DNA of 64,000 nt from Silurus meridionalis (GCF_014805685.1 NC_060887.1:8502463-8566462); one strand, 5' to 3'; positions 23,846 to 35,881 are shown, counted from the stretch's first letter. Numbers and translations: made by a program. The notes: generated from the sequence alone by a model not told the origin.

Positions 23846-26800
23846 ATGGGCAGTGTGTTGGCTGCCACTTCTCCAAACCCCCCTGCTTCAGGGAGTGCCA
23901 GCAGCCAGGGGGGTCCAGGCCTGACGGTGCCTCCTGGCTTCACCATGCCCTCCATGCCATCGTCTCTGGGCACCAGCGCACAGGCTGGCACAGACACCGA
24001 GCCCTCTCCCTCCAACCCGGGCACGTTTGAGGAGTGCCATCGGAAATGCAAAGGTGCAGAGAAAATGTATTTGTTTGACCAGTTTTGTTTTTTGTTTTAC
24101 ACATTGGCCCATATGTGCTGAAATACTGCAAACAACAAACAAATATCATTGTTAAATGCTGGGACCTTCTCACTTTTTCTTATTCTTTTTTATTCGGCCC
24201 TTCAGAGGTCTTCCCGTTGCAGATGGAAGGCGTTCGACTGGTAGTCAACAAGGGTTTAAGTAATCACTTCCAGGTCAGAGTTCATGCAGTCTATTGGGTT
24301 CTAAAATTGTTTTGTATTACAGTGCCTGCCAAAAGTTTGGAAACACTTAGTCTTTAAGTGTTTTTGAGAAACACATTCATGTTTTTTTCCATTTTTAGGG
24401 ATTATTTTGTCCTAACAAATGTATAAATGTACAGACTTTATTAGCATGACTAACAGCTTTATACCCAGAGACCGATAGTTTCATTCCTGCTTTCATTGCT
24501 ACAGGTGAGCCATACAATTACGCTGAGTACCATGGCAGAATCCGGCTACAAGTTTGCAGCAACGTATGTTGGGAGCAAGCAGACCGGGCCTGCCGAGGTG
24601 AGCGATTTTACTTATAATAAACCAAAAGTATTATATTTTAATAGTCTTTCTCGAGAGCAGGTCAAGTATGTACTGATGTACTGACTGTGGAAAGGAATTG
24701 TCATATATTCAGAATTTTGTTTATTTTTAATGTCGCTGATAAACACATCTATAGGCCAACATTATGTAAGTGCTTATCCATATCACAGTTATTTTATTAG
24801 TTATGACTGAGTTATGAAAACAATTCTGTCCACTATTAAACTGTGCCATACTGAAGGTTTTTACACTGCCACAAGGACTAATCTTGATATCTTATTTATT
24901 AAAGTATGTATTTTTTTATCTTATTATTATTTTTTTTTTTAATAGTCATTTCCAGTAATGGTTGGTGACATGGATAACACGGGCAGTCTCAATGCACAGA
25001 TTATTCACCAGCTGACCACACACGTCCGCTCCAAAGTGGCTCTGCAGGTCAGTCCTTCACTCATCTTAGTGACATTTTCACTTCATTTCCAAGTATTTAG
25101 ACAAAATAAAAAAATGATGTCAAAGTGTCATTAAAAGTATTGAGAGAGGTTTTTCTACTTCGACTATATCAGGGGTGGCCAACCCGCGGCTCACGAGCCG
25201 CATGCGGCTCTTTGGCTGGTTTCATGCGGCTCTTACGTTCATATCGAAGTTTGTGTTTTTTTTTTAATGTGCGTGTTTGCTTCGCTTGAGTTCAGTACGG
25301 TATTTTTAAGACTGTCCCTACTGGGAAACTTTGCGGTACTTTCATCTTACGCACATGCGTATTTGAAGAAAAAAAACGCATTAAACACAAGCGAAGTGAA
25401 CACGCACATAAAAAAAAAAACAAACCCACAAACTTTGATATGCAAATTGTTTACCTAAATTTTTAATAAATAATTTGTGTCAAGTTCGCTCTCAAAATGG
25501 CAGGGAAAAAATGCACAGCAAAACGAAAATATGAAGATGAGCACAGGACGTTTTTACCAGAGTGGGAGAGTTTGTATTTTTTTGTTGAACGTAATGGCAA
25601 GCCATTCTGCCCTATATGTCATGCGTCATTAGCAAATTTCAAAGCTTCAAATCTCCAGCGCCACTTTAGCTCACTCCATGTTAATATCGACCAGGAATTT
25701 CCAAAAGGGACTGAACTTCGCAAGCACAAGTTGGTCACTTCGAAAAGTCAGGCAGAAAAGCAAATACAGTTTTTCCAAAAATTTACAACGCACTCAGAGA
25801 CCGTAACGCTTGCATCATATCAACTGGCTTGGAACATTGCACGGGCTAAAAAGCCATACAATGAAGGGGAGTTTGTTAAAAAATGTCTCAGTGATGTCGT
25901 TGAAATCTTGTCTCCTAAAAACGACAAACTAAAACGCATGGTATCAGACATCCAACTGTCCCGCCACACTGTTGAACACAGAATATCGGACATTAACATG
26001 GCTATTTAATCACAGTTGCACTCTGACCTTTAAGCATGTGAGTATTTTAGTGTTGCATTGGATGAGAGTTGTGACATACAAGACAAGCCTCAGTTGGCAA
26101 TATTTGCAAGGTCTGTGTCAAACGATTGTGTGATCAAAAAGGAACTTCTTGATGTTGTGCCATTAAAAGACAGAACCCGTGGCATAGATGTGAAAGAAAC
26201 AATGATGGCTGCATTTGCAAAAGCAAAACTGCCCATAAGGAAACTAACTGCTATAGCCACGGATGAAGCGCCAGCCATGATCGGATCTGTGAATGGGCTT
26301 GTGGGGCTGTGCAAAGCTGACCAAACATTTCCTGAGTTTTGGAATTTCCACTGCATCATCCACAGGGAGCAACTCGTGTCTAAATCACTGAATTTAGACA
26401 ACGTCATGAAGCCTGTGATGGAAATCGTCAACTACATCCGCACACATGCGCTTAACCACAGGCAATTCAAGAATCTCATCGCTGAGCTGGACCAAGGGCT
26501 TCCAGGTGACCTGCTGCTGCACTGCACTGTGACATGGCTGTCTAAAGGCCAGGTACTCTCTCATTTTTTTGAGCTTTTGGATGCCGTGAAACTGTTAATG
26601 GAAGAGAAGGACAAGGACTATCCCGAGCTCTCGGACCTCAAGTGGATTATGGATCTGGCCTTTTTGGTCGACATGCTGTGTCACTTGGACAGACTGAATC
26701 TGACCCTGCAGGGTAAATTAAAAATGCTGCCAGACCTGGTGCAAAGTGTGTTTGCGTTTGTCAACAAACTGAAGCTGTTCAAGGCGCATATTCAAAAGGG

Positions 26801-29800
26801 AGATTTAACGCATTTTCCCACTCTGCTAAAAGCCAGCGGCCAAGTCACCAGTGCCACCCTAAATAAGCAGAGAGCCAGATATGCAACGCTAGTTGAAAAC
26901 CTGCACGAAAGCTTTGTGACCCGGTTCTGTGATCTACAACTGAAAAGGCCACAGATTACGTTCCTCGTCGACCCATTTAATGCGGAGACAGACTGTTTGA
27001 AAGCCCCGCTAGTCACAGATGAGGCTGTGGCTGAGTTAGAGATGATCGATCTTTGCGAGGAGGACCAACTGAAACCTGCGTTAAGGGAAGGGACCATTGA
27101 GTTCTGGAAAAGTGTGCCAATGGAAAAATACCCCAATGTCAAACAGGCTGCGCTTAAGATACTGTCAATGTTTCAAATCAAAATCAAATCAAATTTTATT
27201 TGTCACACATACATACAGGGTACGACATGCAGTGAAATGCTTTTAACGACGGTCCGGCATGAGGGAATAAAATAGGGTAAAAAGGAGAATAAAAATATAA
27301 ATATAATAACAAAATTTAAAGAAAAATATAATAAGAAAGAAGGCAGATAAATAAAGATATAAAGATTTATAAATATATATGTATATATACATACATATAC
27401 ATATATATACACATACACAGAAAATGTACACAGAAAATGTTTATGGCAGTGTGCAGTTAACCAGTAAACAACAGTAAACAAGTTAGGCATGGTTTTTGAT
27501 TGTCCATGAGTGTCCGTGTGCAGTAAGGTGTGGTGTAAAGTGTCCTTGTGCGGAATGGTGTGGTATAAAAATAAGAATATAAAAAAATATGAAATAAATA
27601 TGAAAAAATGTTTGGGTCAACATATGTCTGCGAGTCTGTGTTTTCTACCCTGAAACACGTGAAATCAAAGCATCGATCTGTTCTGACTGACACTTATGTA
27701 AAAGAATAGCTTCGAGTGGCAACAACAGAATACAAGCCAGATTTGAAGGGGATTGTTCAAGGCAAAGAATGCCAAAAGTCCCACTAAGTAACATGCATAA
27801 AAGAAAAACCTACTGTAAATTATTATATATTTTTTTGTGGACTTGGTTAAACAGAGTTTGTGTGTGAGACAGTGCACACAATGTTCATTGTTAAAAATGA
27901 CTGTCCTGTGGTCTTAGAACTGTAGGAGTCAATTTCTGTCATTATGTTGGTGTGTGACATTTACAATAAATCTGGCTGAGCAGCGGTGTGTGTGTGTGCG
28001 TGTGCGTGTGCGTGTGAGAGGAAGGGATGGGTGATGTTCATGTGTGCCCATGTGTATGATGTGGCTCTTTGCGGTAACACAGTAAAAATTGTGGTTCTCG
28101 GTCTTTGACTGGTTGGCCACCCCTGGACTATATGATTCCGCTCTGCTTTAGTAGCCTGAGCATTTTACTATAAATAATAAAAGCTTTCAACAACAACTAG
28201 CCAGAGTTTATCAATTTTTCAAGCTTTTTGAAGTGGAAGTATTGATGTTAATAAAAGAAAAATGTAATGAAAAAATCATGCAGGCATTAAAATGAAATGC
28301 TGCTTAAAGAATTTGAAAAATGATCCAAGTGTCTGACCAGCCAAGATACTGACCAGTGCCCAGCAAACTTTTCTAAACTTTCCGCAATGGAACAGACCCA
28401 AAAACTAAAAAACTAATTTTACTCACTGTGAACAAGTAAAGTCAGTAATCAAGTCTTGATTGGGGAAAGACATTGTCATAATACTCCAACTTGCTTATTT
28501 AATAAGAAGCCGGGCAGAAAGTTCTGGTTCAGTAAGTGAGTGAGGTTATATAATTAATAATAATATCATTATAATAATATATAATAAGAAATATAAAGAA
28601 AATAAAGCCGTAATAATAATTAAATGAAAAAAGCAGCTCATTTTTCAGGGCATGGTGAGTCTTCACATTAAAAACTTAATGAACTAGACTTCTAGTATAG
28701 ACCACGGCCACTCCTGGTTTAAGTGTGAATACTTCTGAGTATTAATACATCTGTTTCACATGCAGGCCCCACAGAAGCCAAACACAAAGTCGGAACAACT
28801 ATAGAATACAATTGGATTTTAACACAGGAAGTGCTAAAGTGCTTTACTATTTCCACATATACCTGGATGCATTAAATCCCATTACATAAAGTATGGAGAC
28901 TGGTCCATGGCCAGTCCAGTGGGGAAATAGTTCATTCTGTGATCAGTATCATTACAGGTGTAAAGATGGCCCAGGATCTCTCATTTCTGAAAATATTACA
29001 GATTACTAATGTAAAAATTAAACATGCGGATAGTGTGTGAGTAATCAGCCAAACACGGAAAGACTTTTTCACTAATATTTGCATTATTCAAATAAACAAT
29101 CCACATAAGTCCTGCATGCGACTCTGGGCTGCGTGTTACACACTGACCCTGGGCTTCATTGGACTGAACTGTTGACTTATGTTTCAGACACAGCAACACA
29201 AGTTTGTGAACTGGCAGTGTGATTCTGAGTATCGCGGAGACGACTTCACTGCTGCTGTAACACTGGGCAATCCAGATGTTCTTGTTGGATCTGGTATTTT
29301 TTTTTCTTTACTTTCGAATGAAATAAACCGATTGAGTAACGATGCAATTGTTGACTACGGCAGCCAGGGGGTGCAGCGGGTCGCATTGACGGCTCAAGGG
29401 TCCTGGGTGTGAGCTTGGGCTCAGGGAAACACCGTGGAGTTTAATAGGTTTCCACTGGGTTCTCCGCTTTCCTTCCATCCAGTGTTTAGAGCATAGGCTC
29501 CGAATCAGCTATGACCCTCACCAGGATAAAGTGCTGAAGATCAATTATTTTATTATCGTCTAATCGTCTCCTAAAAAAGCTGTTTCCAGTAGAAGTGTAG
29601 GCCTTTCACATCCTGACTATTTCATTTAACCAGAAGTCCTAGCACCCTTTAATCTGTATTATATCCAATATGGGGATTATTATTATATTTTTTCAAAGTG
29701 AAAATAATAAACCTTTACCTTTTTCTGAATGCCATTAATGAAAAGTGATTTTTTTGTGCATTGCATTGTTAATTTTTCCCACAAACAAAAGTAGACAGAC

Positions 29801-31185
29801 CTCCATAAGTCCATAAGTATTTAGACAGATGCAATGAGCTGTATAGGCCCGAAATGGATTTGAATTTTTAATTTAAGGGGTTTAACAAAAATAATTGCAC
29901 TAATCTCAAATTTCACACCTTCAAAAGTAATTGGACAAAGTGACATAAAAATGTGAGGTATTTCTAATACTTCATATATGACTGCTTGAAGACTAGAACC
30001 CATGCCCGTCCTCTGTTGAGATGCTTTTCTGGGTCGTTACTGCAGCCACTTGTTTCTGGGCCTCCTCATTTATCAGGCCACTTTTGATGCAATGTTTTTG
30101 TTAAACCCCTGAATAAAAGCTTAAAGTCTACAAACCAATCTCATCCTGATTACATTTCAGATCCATTCTGGTTGTAACTGTGTCTTCATGGTTTGTCTGT
30201 TAGGGATTTTAGTGGCTCATTACCTTCAGTCGCTGTCACCTGCCTTGGCTTTGGGGGGTGAGCTGGTGTACCACAGGAGACCTGGAGAGGAAGGCACTGT
30301 CACCTCCTTCGTGGGCAGATACACAGGTGAGCGAATTGTCCAAACTTCAGTGAAGTATAATAGACTTTGGGACATGCTGCCATAGAAAAAGAATCAGCTT
30401 CCTAGTGGTTGGTGATTTTATATTTAAATAACAGCAACCCACAAGTGTTTTACTGCCTGCATATAACACACCCCTCCCACCTCCAAGGACCTATAGCCTT
30501 TTTTACTTTTTCCCTCTCAGGCAGCAATTACGTGGCGACGCTGACTGTTGGAGGAGCGGGGGCTCATGCGTCTTACTACCACAAAGCAAACGATCAGGTG
30601 ACCTTTAACTTTACACCAGATTTATTCCCCTAAACTGTCGCTCATTTTAACCGAGTGTATGAATCCATTAGTCCGTGTAATAACAGCAGCAGTAAAATAT
30701 CCACACTTTTGTAATTTGTTTGTTCTGTGACCTTCAACTATTTTACTTCACGGAGCAAATGAAACTTTTCTCTGAAAGTGATAAATGCTTGGTTTCTGTA
30801 GTTGCAAGTTGGGGTGGAGTTTGAGGCGAGCGCACGCATGCAAGAAACAAGCGCGACTTTTGGCTATCAGGTGGATCTGCCCAAAGCTAATCTTCAGTTT
30901 AAAGGTACAATTGAACTTATAACTTCCAGAGAAAATCCTCTACAGGAGCAATTTTTGGTATTTATATAATTATGAATAGATGTTGTAAAATATATAATAC
31001 ATTAAGGCAATTGTAGTAAAACAGGTTTCCTGTGAAATTCCACAGGTTCGTTAGACAGTAACTGGGTGGTAGGGGCTACGCTGGAGAAGAAGCTGCTGCC
31101 TCTCCCATTGTCTCTGGCCCTCGGCGCCTTCCTGAACCATCGCAAAAACAAGTTTCAATGCGGTTTCGGAGTTACTATCGGTTAG
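23846..31185 (+). CDS. tomm40: Tom40, mitochondrial outer membrane import channel
   Basis: Nine coding exons: 23,846-24,053; 24,206-24,273; 24,505-24,597; 24,946-25,047; 29,188-29,293; 30,204-30,326; 30,521-30,597; 30,802-30,904; 31,046-31,185. All have GT-AG borders and sum to 1,020 nt, or 339 residues, close to the family's usual 340-360. The N-terminal 57 or so residues are a Ser/Pro/Gly-rich flexible segment. The remainder is the 19-strand beta-barrel, with family blocks [67 protein letters not shown] and [19 protein letters not shown] at the C-terminus. Tom40 forms the pore through which nuclear-encoded precursors cross the outer membrane. The long N-terminus and these blocks favour TOMM40 over TOMM40L. 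Intron 4 (about 4.1 kb) carries a whole hAT transposon. The start is set by family similarity (MGSVLAA...) right after a splice acceptor. Confidence 0.96.
24318..24362. mobile_element. Solo Tc1-like terminal repeat in tomm40 intron 2
   Basis: The 'acagtgcctgccaaaagttt' followed by 'ggaaacactta' resembles a Tc1-type transposon end that I recall from fish. No transposase or partner end is visible in the 231-bp intron. Confidence 0.5.
25497..27787 (+). pseudogene. hAT transposase (GTF2IRD2/ZBED-like type), inactivated
   Basis: It starts at ATG 25,497. Residues 28-61 form a BED/C2H2-like zinc finger with Cys38, Cys41, His56 and His61. The middle shows the hAT catalytic region ([35 protein letters not shown]). 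The C-terminal dimerisation part resumes after the nested insertion ([20 protein letters not shown]) to a natural stop at 27,785-27,787. Three in-frame nonsense codons (TAA 26,007-26,009; TAA 26,031-26,033; TAG 27,707-27,709) and the insertion at 27,174-27,606 inactivate it. No frameshift is seen. This lineage resembles the transposase domesticated in mammalian GTF2IRD2, as known for that family. Confidence 0.93.
27174..27606 (-). mobile_element. Repeat family B insertion nested in the hAT transposase
   Basis: The 433-bp insert is flanked by AATGTTT at 27,167-27,173 and 27,607-27,613. Taking out the insert and one copy joins transposase codons exactly in frame, which confirms the borders. Its left side is the inverted tail seen at 3,890-3,955 (ATCAAATCAAATTTTATTTG, then 'gtgaaatgctttt'), so it sits on the minus strand with its 3' tail at the left. 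The rest is AT-rich and non-coding. The tail with a short duplication suggests retroposition. Confidence 0.85.
28126..29187. other. Rest of tomm40 intron 4
   Basis: AT-rich intron sequence with short AAT-type runs near 28,545-28,625. No further element is recognised. Confidence 0.5.
29745..30080. mobile_element. Degenerate Tc1-like remnant in tomm40 intron 5
   Basis: Phrases 'taagtatttagacagatgca', 'agtaattggacaaagtgaca' and 'cacttgtttctgggcctcct' resemble the terminal part of a fish Tc1-like element. No coding part is recognisable. Confidence 0.4.
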
Positions 31186-31395
31186 ACTTGCACCAGGAGC
31201 GACAAATCGCTTACGATCTGCATTTCAAGCAGACTCTGACTGGTGCAGAGAGACAGGAGGACATGGACCAACAACTAAACGGACTCAGATTCTCCCACAA
31301 TCACTGGGGTTAAACCTCACACGGACTCACGAGGACAACAATAAATCAAGCAGAAGTGAGCGACATTTCACCTTTGCCGATCTACATCATGTGAA

Positions 31396-31401
31396 AATAA
31401 A
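31396..31401 (+). terminator. tomm40: Putative tomm40 polyadenylation signal
   Basis: AATAAA 211 bp after the tomm40 stop codon. Another AATAAA lies near 31,340. Confidence 0.6.
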
Positions 31402-31599
31402 TGGCTCATGATCAGACAACATTAAAATATTTAAAATTTTCTTTTTCATGTTTACTGCTAAAATGGTGCATACAGATTCCATAGAGGTGCAATTTTCATG
31501 TGTCCCTCTGATGATTTCTAAAGTTTGTTAGGCTCAATGTCTGCCTTTTAGACACAGTATCCACAGTCTGACTTCTGTTTAAAAGAAAACAAGATTGTC

Positions 31600-31965
31600 A
31601 CTACATCCCTGCAATGTATTAACAACAGTTTACTCTCTGCCCCAGTCCACAGCAGTGTTCAGGTACAAAATAAAACTAAAAATTGCCAGTACAATATTTT
31701 TCATCTCCAAGTCAGAGCAAACTGTTCTCTAAAACCATGACAGTTTGCGTCCCTTTGTCTCCCGATTATACGATGCTGTCAGAGATTGGACTGGCCTGGG
31801 GTCAAATTTACATCCTAGGATGATATACAATTTTAATAGCAGGTCAAATCAGGAAAGTCTTTTAAAAGTTATTGTAAATCATTATGGAGTAGCAAGAAGA
31901 ATAATCATCGTCCTAAACACATCACTGGCAGACTGGTTGACCGGTCACCTTTTCACCAGGTACAT
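31600..31965 (+). repeat. Repeat D, copy 1 (between tomm40 and nsmce2)
   Basis: It is similar along its length to 33,285-33,625: shared 'tgtcagagattggactgg' / 'tatcagagattggactgg', 'agcaggtcaaatcag', 'agttattgtaaatcattatg' and 'catcgtcctaaacacatcac'-type blocks. The segment also holds an internal inverted pair around 'ccagtccaatatctctg' / 'cagagattggactgg', clearest in the second copy. Confidence 0.7.
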
Positions 31966-32592
31966 GTATAGGTAAAATTCAGCAAATGACAGAGTTCTCA
32001 CAAATCCCAGGAGATCTAGTGAAGGAAAAAAAAACTCCAGTGGACAGTACGGTCCTTTTCAATGAATCCGGCTTCTTCAATATTCTCTAAACTCTACAGT
32101 AAAGTTGGGTTCAGATGCCCACGGTGCTTGGATGAATCACTGCAGTAAATTTGCTCCTTAAAACACGATTTCCTCCAGTAGTTTTAATAATCAAGTGAGA
32201 GCAGCCAACCAATCAGATCTGCACTGTGAAATGTTACGAAATACAGGATTGTTATTGGAAACACTGCTGGAGCGCTTCATCCAGGCTGCCGTGCATCAGA
32301 TTCATCTGTCTGCATGGAGTGTGGTGTTATTTGACGTGGGGGTGGGGGGACAGAGGGGAATTTCATGACTATTGTAATAGATTATTATAATACATGATAT
32401 AAAATAAAATTCGGTTCGGATTGAATTTTGTGAATGTGCAACCAATGCTGTTCAGATTTGAAATAAATAAACAGTATGATGAGTGTTTTACAGGGACTCA
32501 AATCCAGTGAATAAAATCCCTGCATGCGCCATGTATGAATTTGTCTGGACTGATAAACGCAGATTTAACAGTAAAATGTACGTGTTTAATAT

Positions 32593-32602
32593 TTTATTTA
32601 TT
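32593..32602 (-). terminator. nsmce2: Putative nsmce2 polyadenylation signals
   Basis: Two overlapping AATAAA hexamers on the minus strand, 146-155 bp past the nsmce2 stop codon. Confidence 0.6.
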
Positions 32603-32692
32603 ATAAATGCTAACAAAAAAATATACAAATGTACTATAACCAAATTGATTTACATTTTAAGCATTTGCTCAATGAGTGAAGTATCAAATGTG

Positions 32693-32700
<8 letters not shown>

Positions 32701-32742
<42 letters not shown>
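32701..32742. repeat. (GA)n microsatellite in the nsmce2 3' UTR
   Basis: A 42-bp GA tract, read as (CT)n in the nsmce2 mRNA, starting about 5 bases after the stop codon. Confidence 0.95.
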
Positions 32743-32746
<4 letters not shown>

Positions 32747-32747
32747 C

Positions 32748-34093
32748 TCAGCTCTTGCCACCCTGCCTCTTATGGGTTTGTATCATTCTCCTCATCACCA
32801 GGTCTAGTTCCAAATCCGTAGGCTTGATGTCTGTGTTCCCGCAGCCAACCACAGGACATCTGATTAAATAAACAAGTAAAAGAAAAGGGAATGTTAGTGC
32901 TGCTTTTACTATACTGTAGGAATAGAAAGGTCTCCATGTGTTATCTGCTACCTAATAAAAAAAGTGCCCTTTTTACACCAGGGGAGGTTGTTTTTGGAAA
33001 AGTGCTTACCGGCATTTCTTCTTATTGTTTTGCTTCGTCGTAATAAGGGACAAAATGGCTTCTTGATCGTAGTAATGCTGGCACTTCTTATTTTTCACTG
33101 GATTGACCATTTCAACCTGTCAACAACATACACATGATTTTGATCATCTGTTCAGAAAAAAAATAGTAGAAAACTTTCCTAATTAACACACACCAGCTAT
33201 AAGGATGATCACATAACATGTGAAGGGATTTCGTGTTCTTTCGTGTTCTGTGATGAAGAAAGATCGGCTTCAAGCGTTTAAACCCGCATTACAGTAAAAC
33301 AGGTGCGAGGTTTCGAACACCACCAGCAGTGTGCAGGTACGAAAAAATAGCCAGTCCAATATCTCTGCTCTCCAAGCCATAGCACACTGTAGTCCAACAC
33401 ATCACAGTTTCTGTGTTCCTTTGTCTTCTGATTAGATGAAACTATCAGAGATTGGACTGGAGTCAAATGTATATCCTGGCTCATTAATTAATTTCAGTAG
33501 CAGGTCAAATCAGCAATTCCTTTTAAGTTATTGTAAATCATTATGAGGGACTGGAATGGCAAGGAGAAAAATCAATTCTTCCATCGTCCTAAACACACCA
33601 CTGGCTGACTGGTTCATCTGTGTTGGACGCTATAACTGAAACGCGTGTGATTTGACGTCCAGATTGATTGCTCAGTACACTACACTGCTCTACTAATTCA
33701 GGGCCGACAGTATTAGGATAAGGTTCATTTTCAGATTAATATTTTTTATTAGACGATATTAATAGTCCACTGCAGCCACCATTTCTACTGAACAGTTAAG
33801 ATGTTGATGAATATGATAATATACCTGGGAAACAGGGCATGTGAAGTTCGGTTGGCTCTGTGTCACAGCAATGTCTTCATCCAGCTCCTCCTCCACACTG
33901 CCAACTGCCTTCTGATTTGCTGCACACACACACACAGAGATTTGCTACACATGTATTGCATACATAAATGCAGGTATATAAATGTGGGGATACACAGCAG
34001 TTCCAGGTTTTGGGTCTTCCAACAAGACACTGATCTTGCCTATGTCCAAATATATATATATCTATATCTATATATATATATATATATATATCT

Positions 34094-34144
<51 letters not shown>

Positions 34145-35881
34145 GGTTTAATTAACCCACACACAAAAAAAGATCTAAAACCGAATGAAAAACGGAGCAG
34201 CTCCCTGGAGAGACTCTGTACAGAGGAGAGGACTCTCTCTTGTTGCTCTCAGTCATCAGACCAAGCTCAGTGGTGTTGTGTTGATGAAAACGTACAAATT
34301 ATACAATACAAAGAGTGACATTGTGGGAGGGACGGTTACTGTCAATCACAGTCACACTAGCCAGTCACCTTTGCCCACAACAGTAGTCAGCTGTTGTACA
34401 ATAGCAGAGAACTGACTGATGTCTGAGTTCCCTGGTGAAACAGAACCTGAAGGGACTGAGGACAAGGGAATCGCCCTGTCCCCTGCAGGAATGATGAGCA
34501 ATACCTTGTTGCAGAGATTTCCTGATGCTGTCCCTGAAGGCTACCACTTTACAGTGGCTTTCGATCTCAGCATCCGACACTGCAGCTGTGAGTTCAGCGA
34601 ATCGCTCCTTTACCGAGTCTTTCAGCTTGAACATGGCGTGTGGAGGCTCATGTCTCACCTGCAAATCAGTGAGCGTTCGGTGAGAAAGTTGCACACTGAC
34701 ACTGAGATGTCATACGGGGAAAATACACTGACCTGGGCGATCATTTGCTCAACAGATTCCACGTAGCAGTTGATCTCTTGATCCAGTTTGGCACATTCCA
34801 ACATCATCTGCTCCAGTTTCTTCAGACCAGGACCGTCATCAGTAGCTGCCGAAATACAGTGCGGACAACGTTAATACTTTTTGCTACTCAATCTATATAA
34901 AATTGGTGTTTACTGTCATACAGTATACAGTGGCGGGTCGTACGTCACACCTAGAGGTGTCCTACCTGAATCAGCCCACCTCTTAACACCATTATTTTAT
35001 AGTGAAACGCAGTATAACACAGCGCTGTGTGACAGACAGGAATCTTATACAGTAAGAACAAATGCCAATACTAAAGCAAGAAACCCAATAAACACAATTC
35101 AACACGTCTCCTTTCACTGCAGCCACAGCTGCTCCACCCAAAACATCATCTCTACCAGAAACATCTATAATAACCTCATAAAAATGACAGTCCTCTGACC
35201 CCTGAAACCCTGAGGATTATGTTTTTTCCCCCACGGGATTTAAACTAAAGGCAAATCGTGTGTGTTTTTGTGCAAATTCGGCAGGAAAGTAAACGCAAAA
35301 GTATCAATGGTTCGTGAAAAAGCTTAACAACTGTTTGGGCTGATGTTTCCTCACGATGTCCAGTTGTTCTTGAAAAGTTCATCTTGTAAAGGTCTTTGTA
35401 ATTTGATCTGCAACCAAATCAATTTCTTCTCCTCTGTCAGCCGTTGTGGAATGAAAAAAAAAAAACAGCTCTTAAATTCACACAAATATATAGTAAACTA
35501 TGAAATGAAGAGAAAAGACTATAGGGAATTATTTCCTACATATTTATGAATTAAAAAAATGTATTAAAACGTAATTCAGTGACCCTGACAGTCCAGGAGA
35601 AACCAAGATCGTTGTGTTAACTTGTTCTGCAGACATCAGAGGTTAAATGAGCATGAACAGGTGAAGGTGTTCTTTACTTAGGAACATACAGCAAATGTTA
35701 AAAAAACAGCTGCAGTATAAAAACTACCGGTGGCATCACACCACCCTGTCGCTGCTTAATTTTTACCTTGAGCTTCGATCAGGTCCAGGGCGACTTCAGA
35801 CACGATGTCCATCCCTGTGCTGATGTCCGTCTGACATGTCCTCAGAGAGGACAGCTGGGGCTGGATGGAGTTCAGGGACAT
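32748..35881 (-). CDS. nsmce2: Nse2/MMS21, SUMO E3 ligase of the SMC5/6 complex
   Basis: Six coding exons, in transcript order 35,881-35,767; 34,845-34,733; 34,658-34,505; 33,919-33,825; 33,116-33,010; 32,859-32,748. All have GT-AG borders and total 696 nt, or 231 residues; human NSMCE2 has 247. The N-terminal half is helical and coiled-coil-prone (MDIVSEVALDLIEAQ, the match to the human start region), which binds the SMC5 arm. The C-terminal SP-RING has zinc ligands Cys171, His173, Cys196 and Cys201 (KKCQHYYDQ ... CPVVGCGNTDIKPTDL). The enzyme sumoylates targets in homologous recombination and replication-fork repair in the nucleus. A non-coding upstream exon probably ends at 36,157. The start Met is chosen because the family match begins there, a few bases after a splice acceptor. 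Confidence 0.94.
33285..33625 (+). repeat. Repeat D, copy 2 (nsmce2 intron 4)
   Basis: Partner of 31,600-31,965. It lies inside the intron between the exons at 33,010-33,116 and 33,825-33,919. The inverted motif 'ccagtccaatatctctg' / 'cagagattggactgg' (about 33,351-33,457) could fold. Confidence 0.7.
34050..34142. repeat. (TA)n/(TATC)n compound microsatellite
   Basis: TA repeats with interspersed TC, in nsmce2 intron 3. Confidence 0.9.
34928..35215 (-). repeat. Element A, copy 2 (minus) in nsmce2 intron 1
   Basis: It begins with the terminus CAGTGGCGGGTCGT at 34,928. Read on the minus strand it follows the order of 38,250-38,520, including 'tttattgggttcttgcttta' and 'gtgttatactgcgtttcact'. 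The far end is truncated. Confidence 0.65.

Larger units (their letters stand above)
25170..28125 (+). mobile_element. hAT transposon with perfect 8-bp target-site duplication
   Basis: The element begins 'caggggtggccaaccc' and ends 'ggttggccacccctg', imperfect terminal inverted repeats starting CAGGGGTGGCCAACC. It is flanked by identical 8-bp copies GACTATAT (25,162-25,169 and 28,126-28,133), the hallmark of hAT insertion. Length is 2,956 bp including a later 433-bp insertion. It lies in tomm40 intron 4 in the gene's orientation. Sub-terminal sequence at both ends includes 'tgcggctcttt' (left) and 'tgtggctctttgcgg' (right). Confidence 0.97.

Noticed and set aside
23737..24173. Minus-strand frames of 77-104 codons over tomm40 exon 1
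   Set aside because: They are shadows of the real plus-strand exon, which has family match and splice sites.
26090..27142. Two minus-strand frames of 113-116 codons inside the hAT element
   Set aside because: They lie antisense to the recognised transposase and resemble nothing.
34419..34766. 115-codon plus-strand frame near 34.5 kb
   Set aside because: It overlaps nsmce2 exons 2 and 3 in antisense, which carry the supported product.
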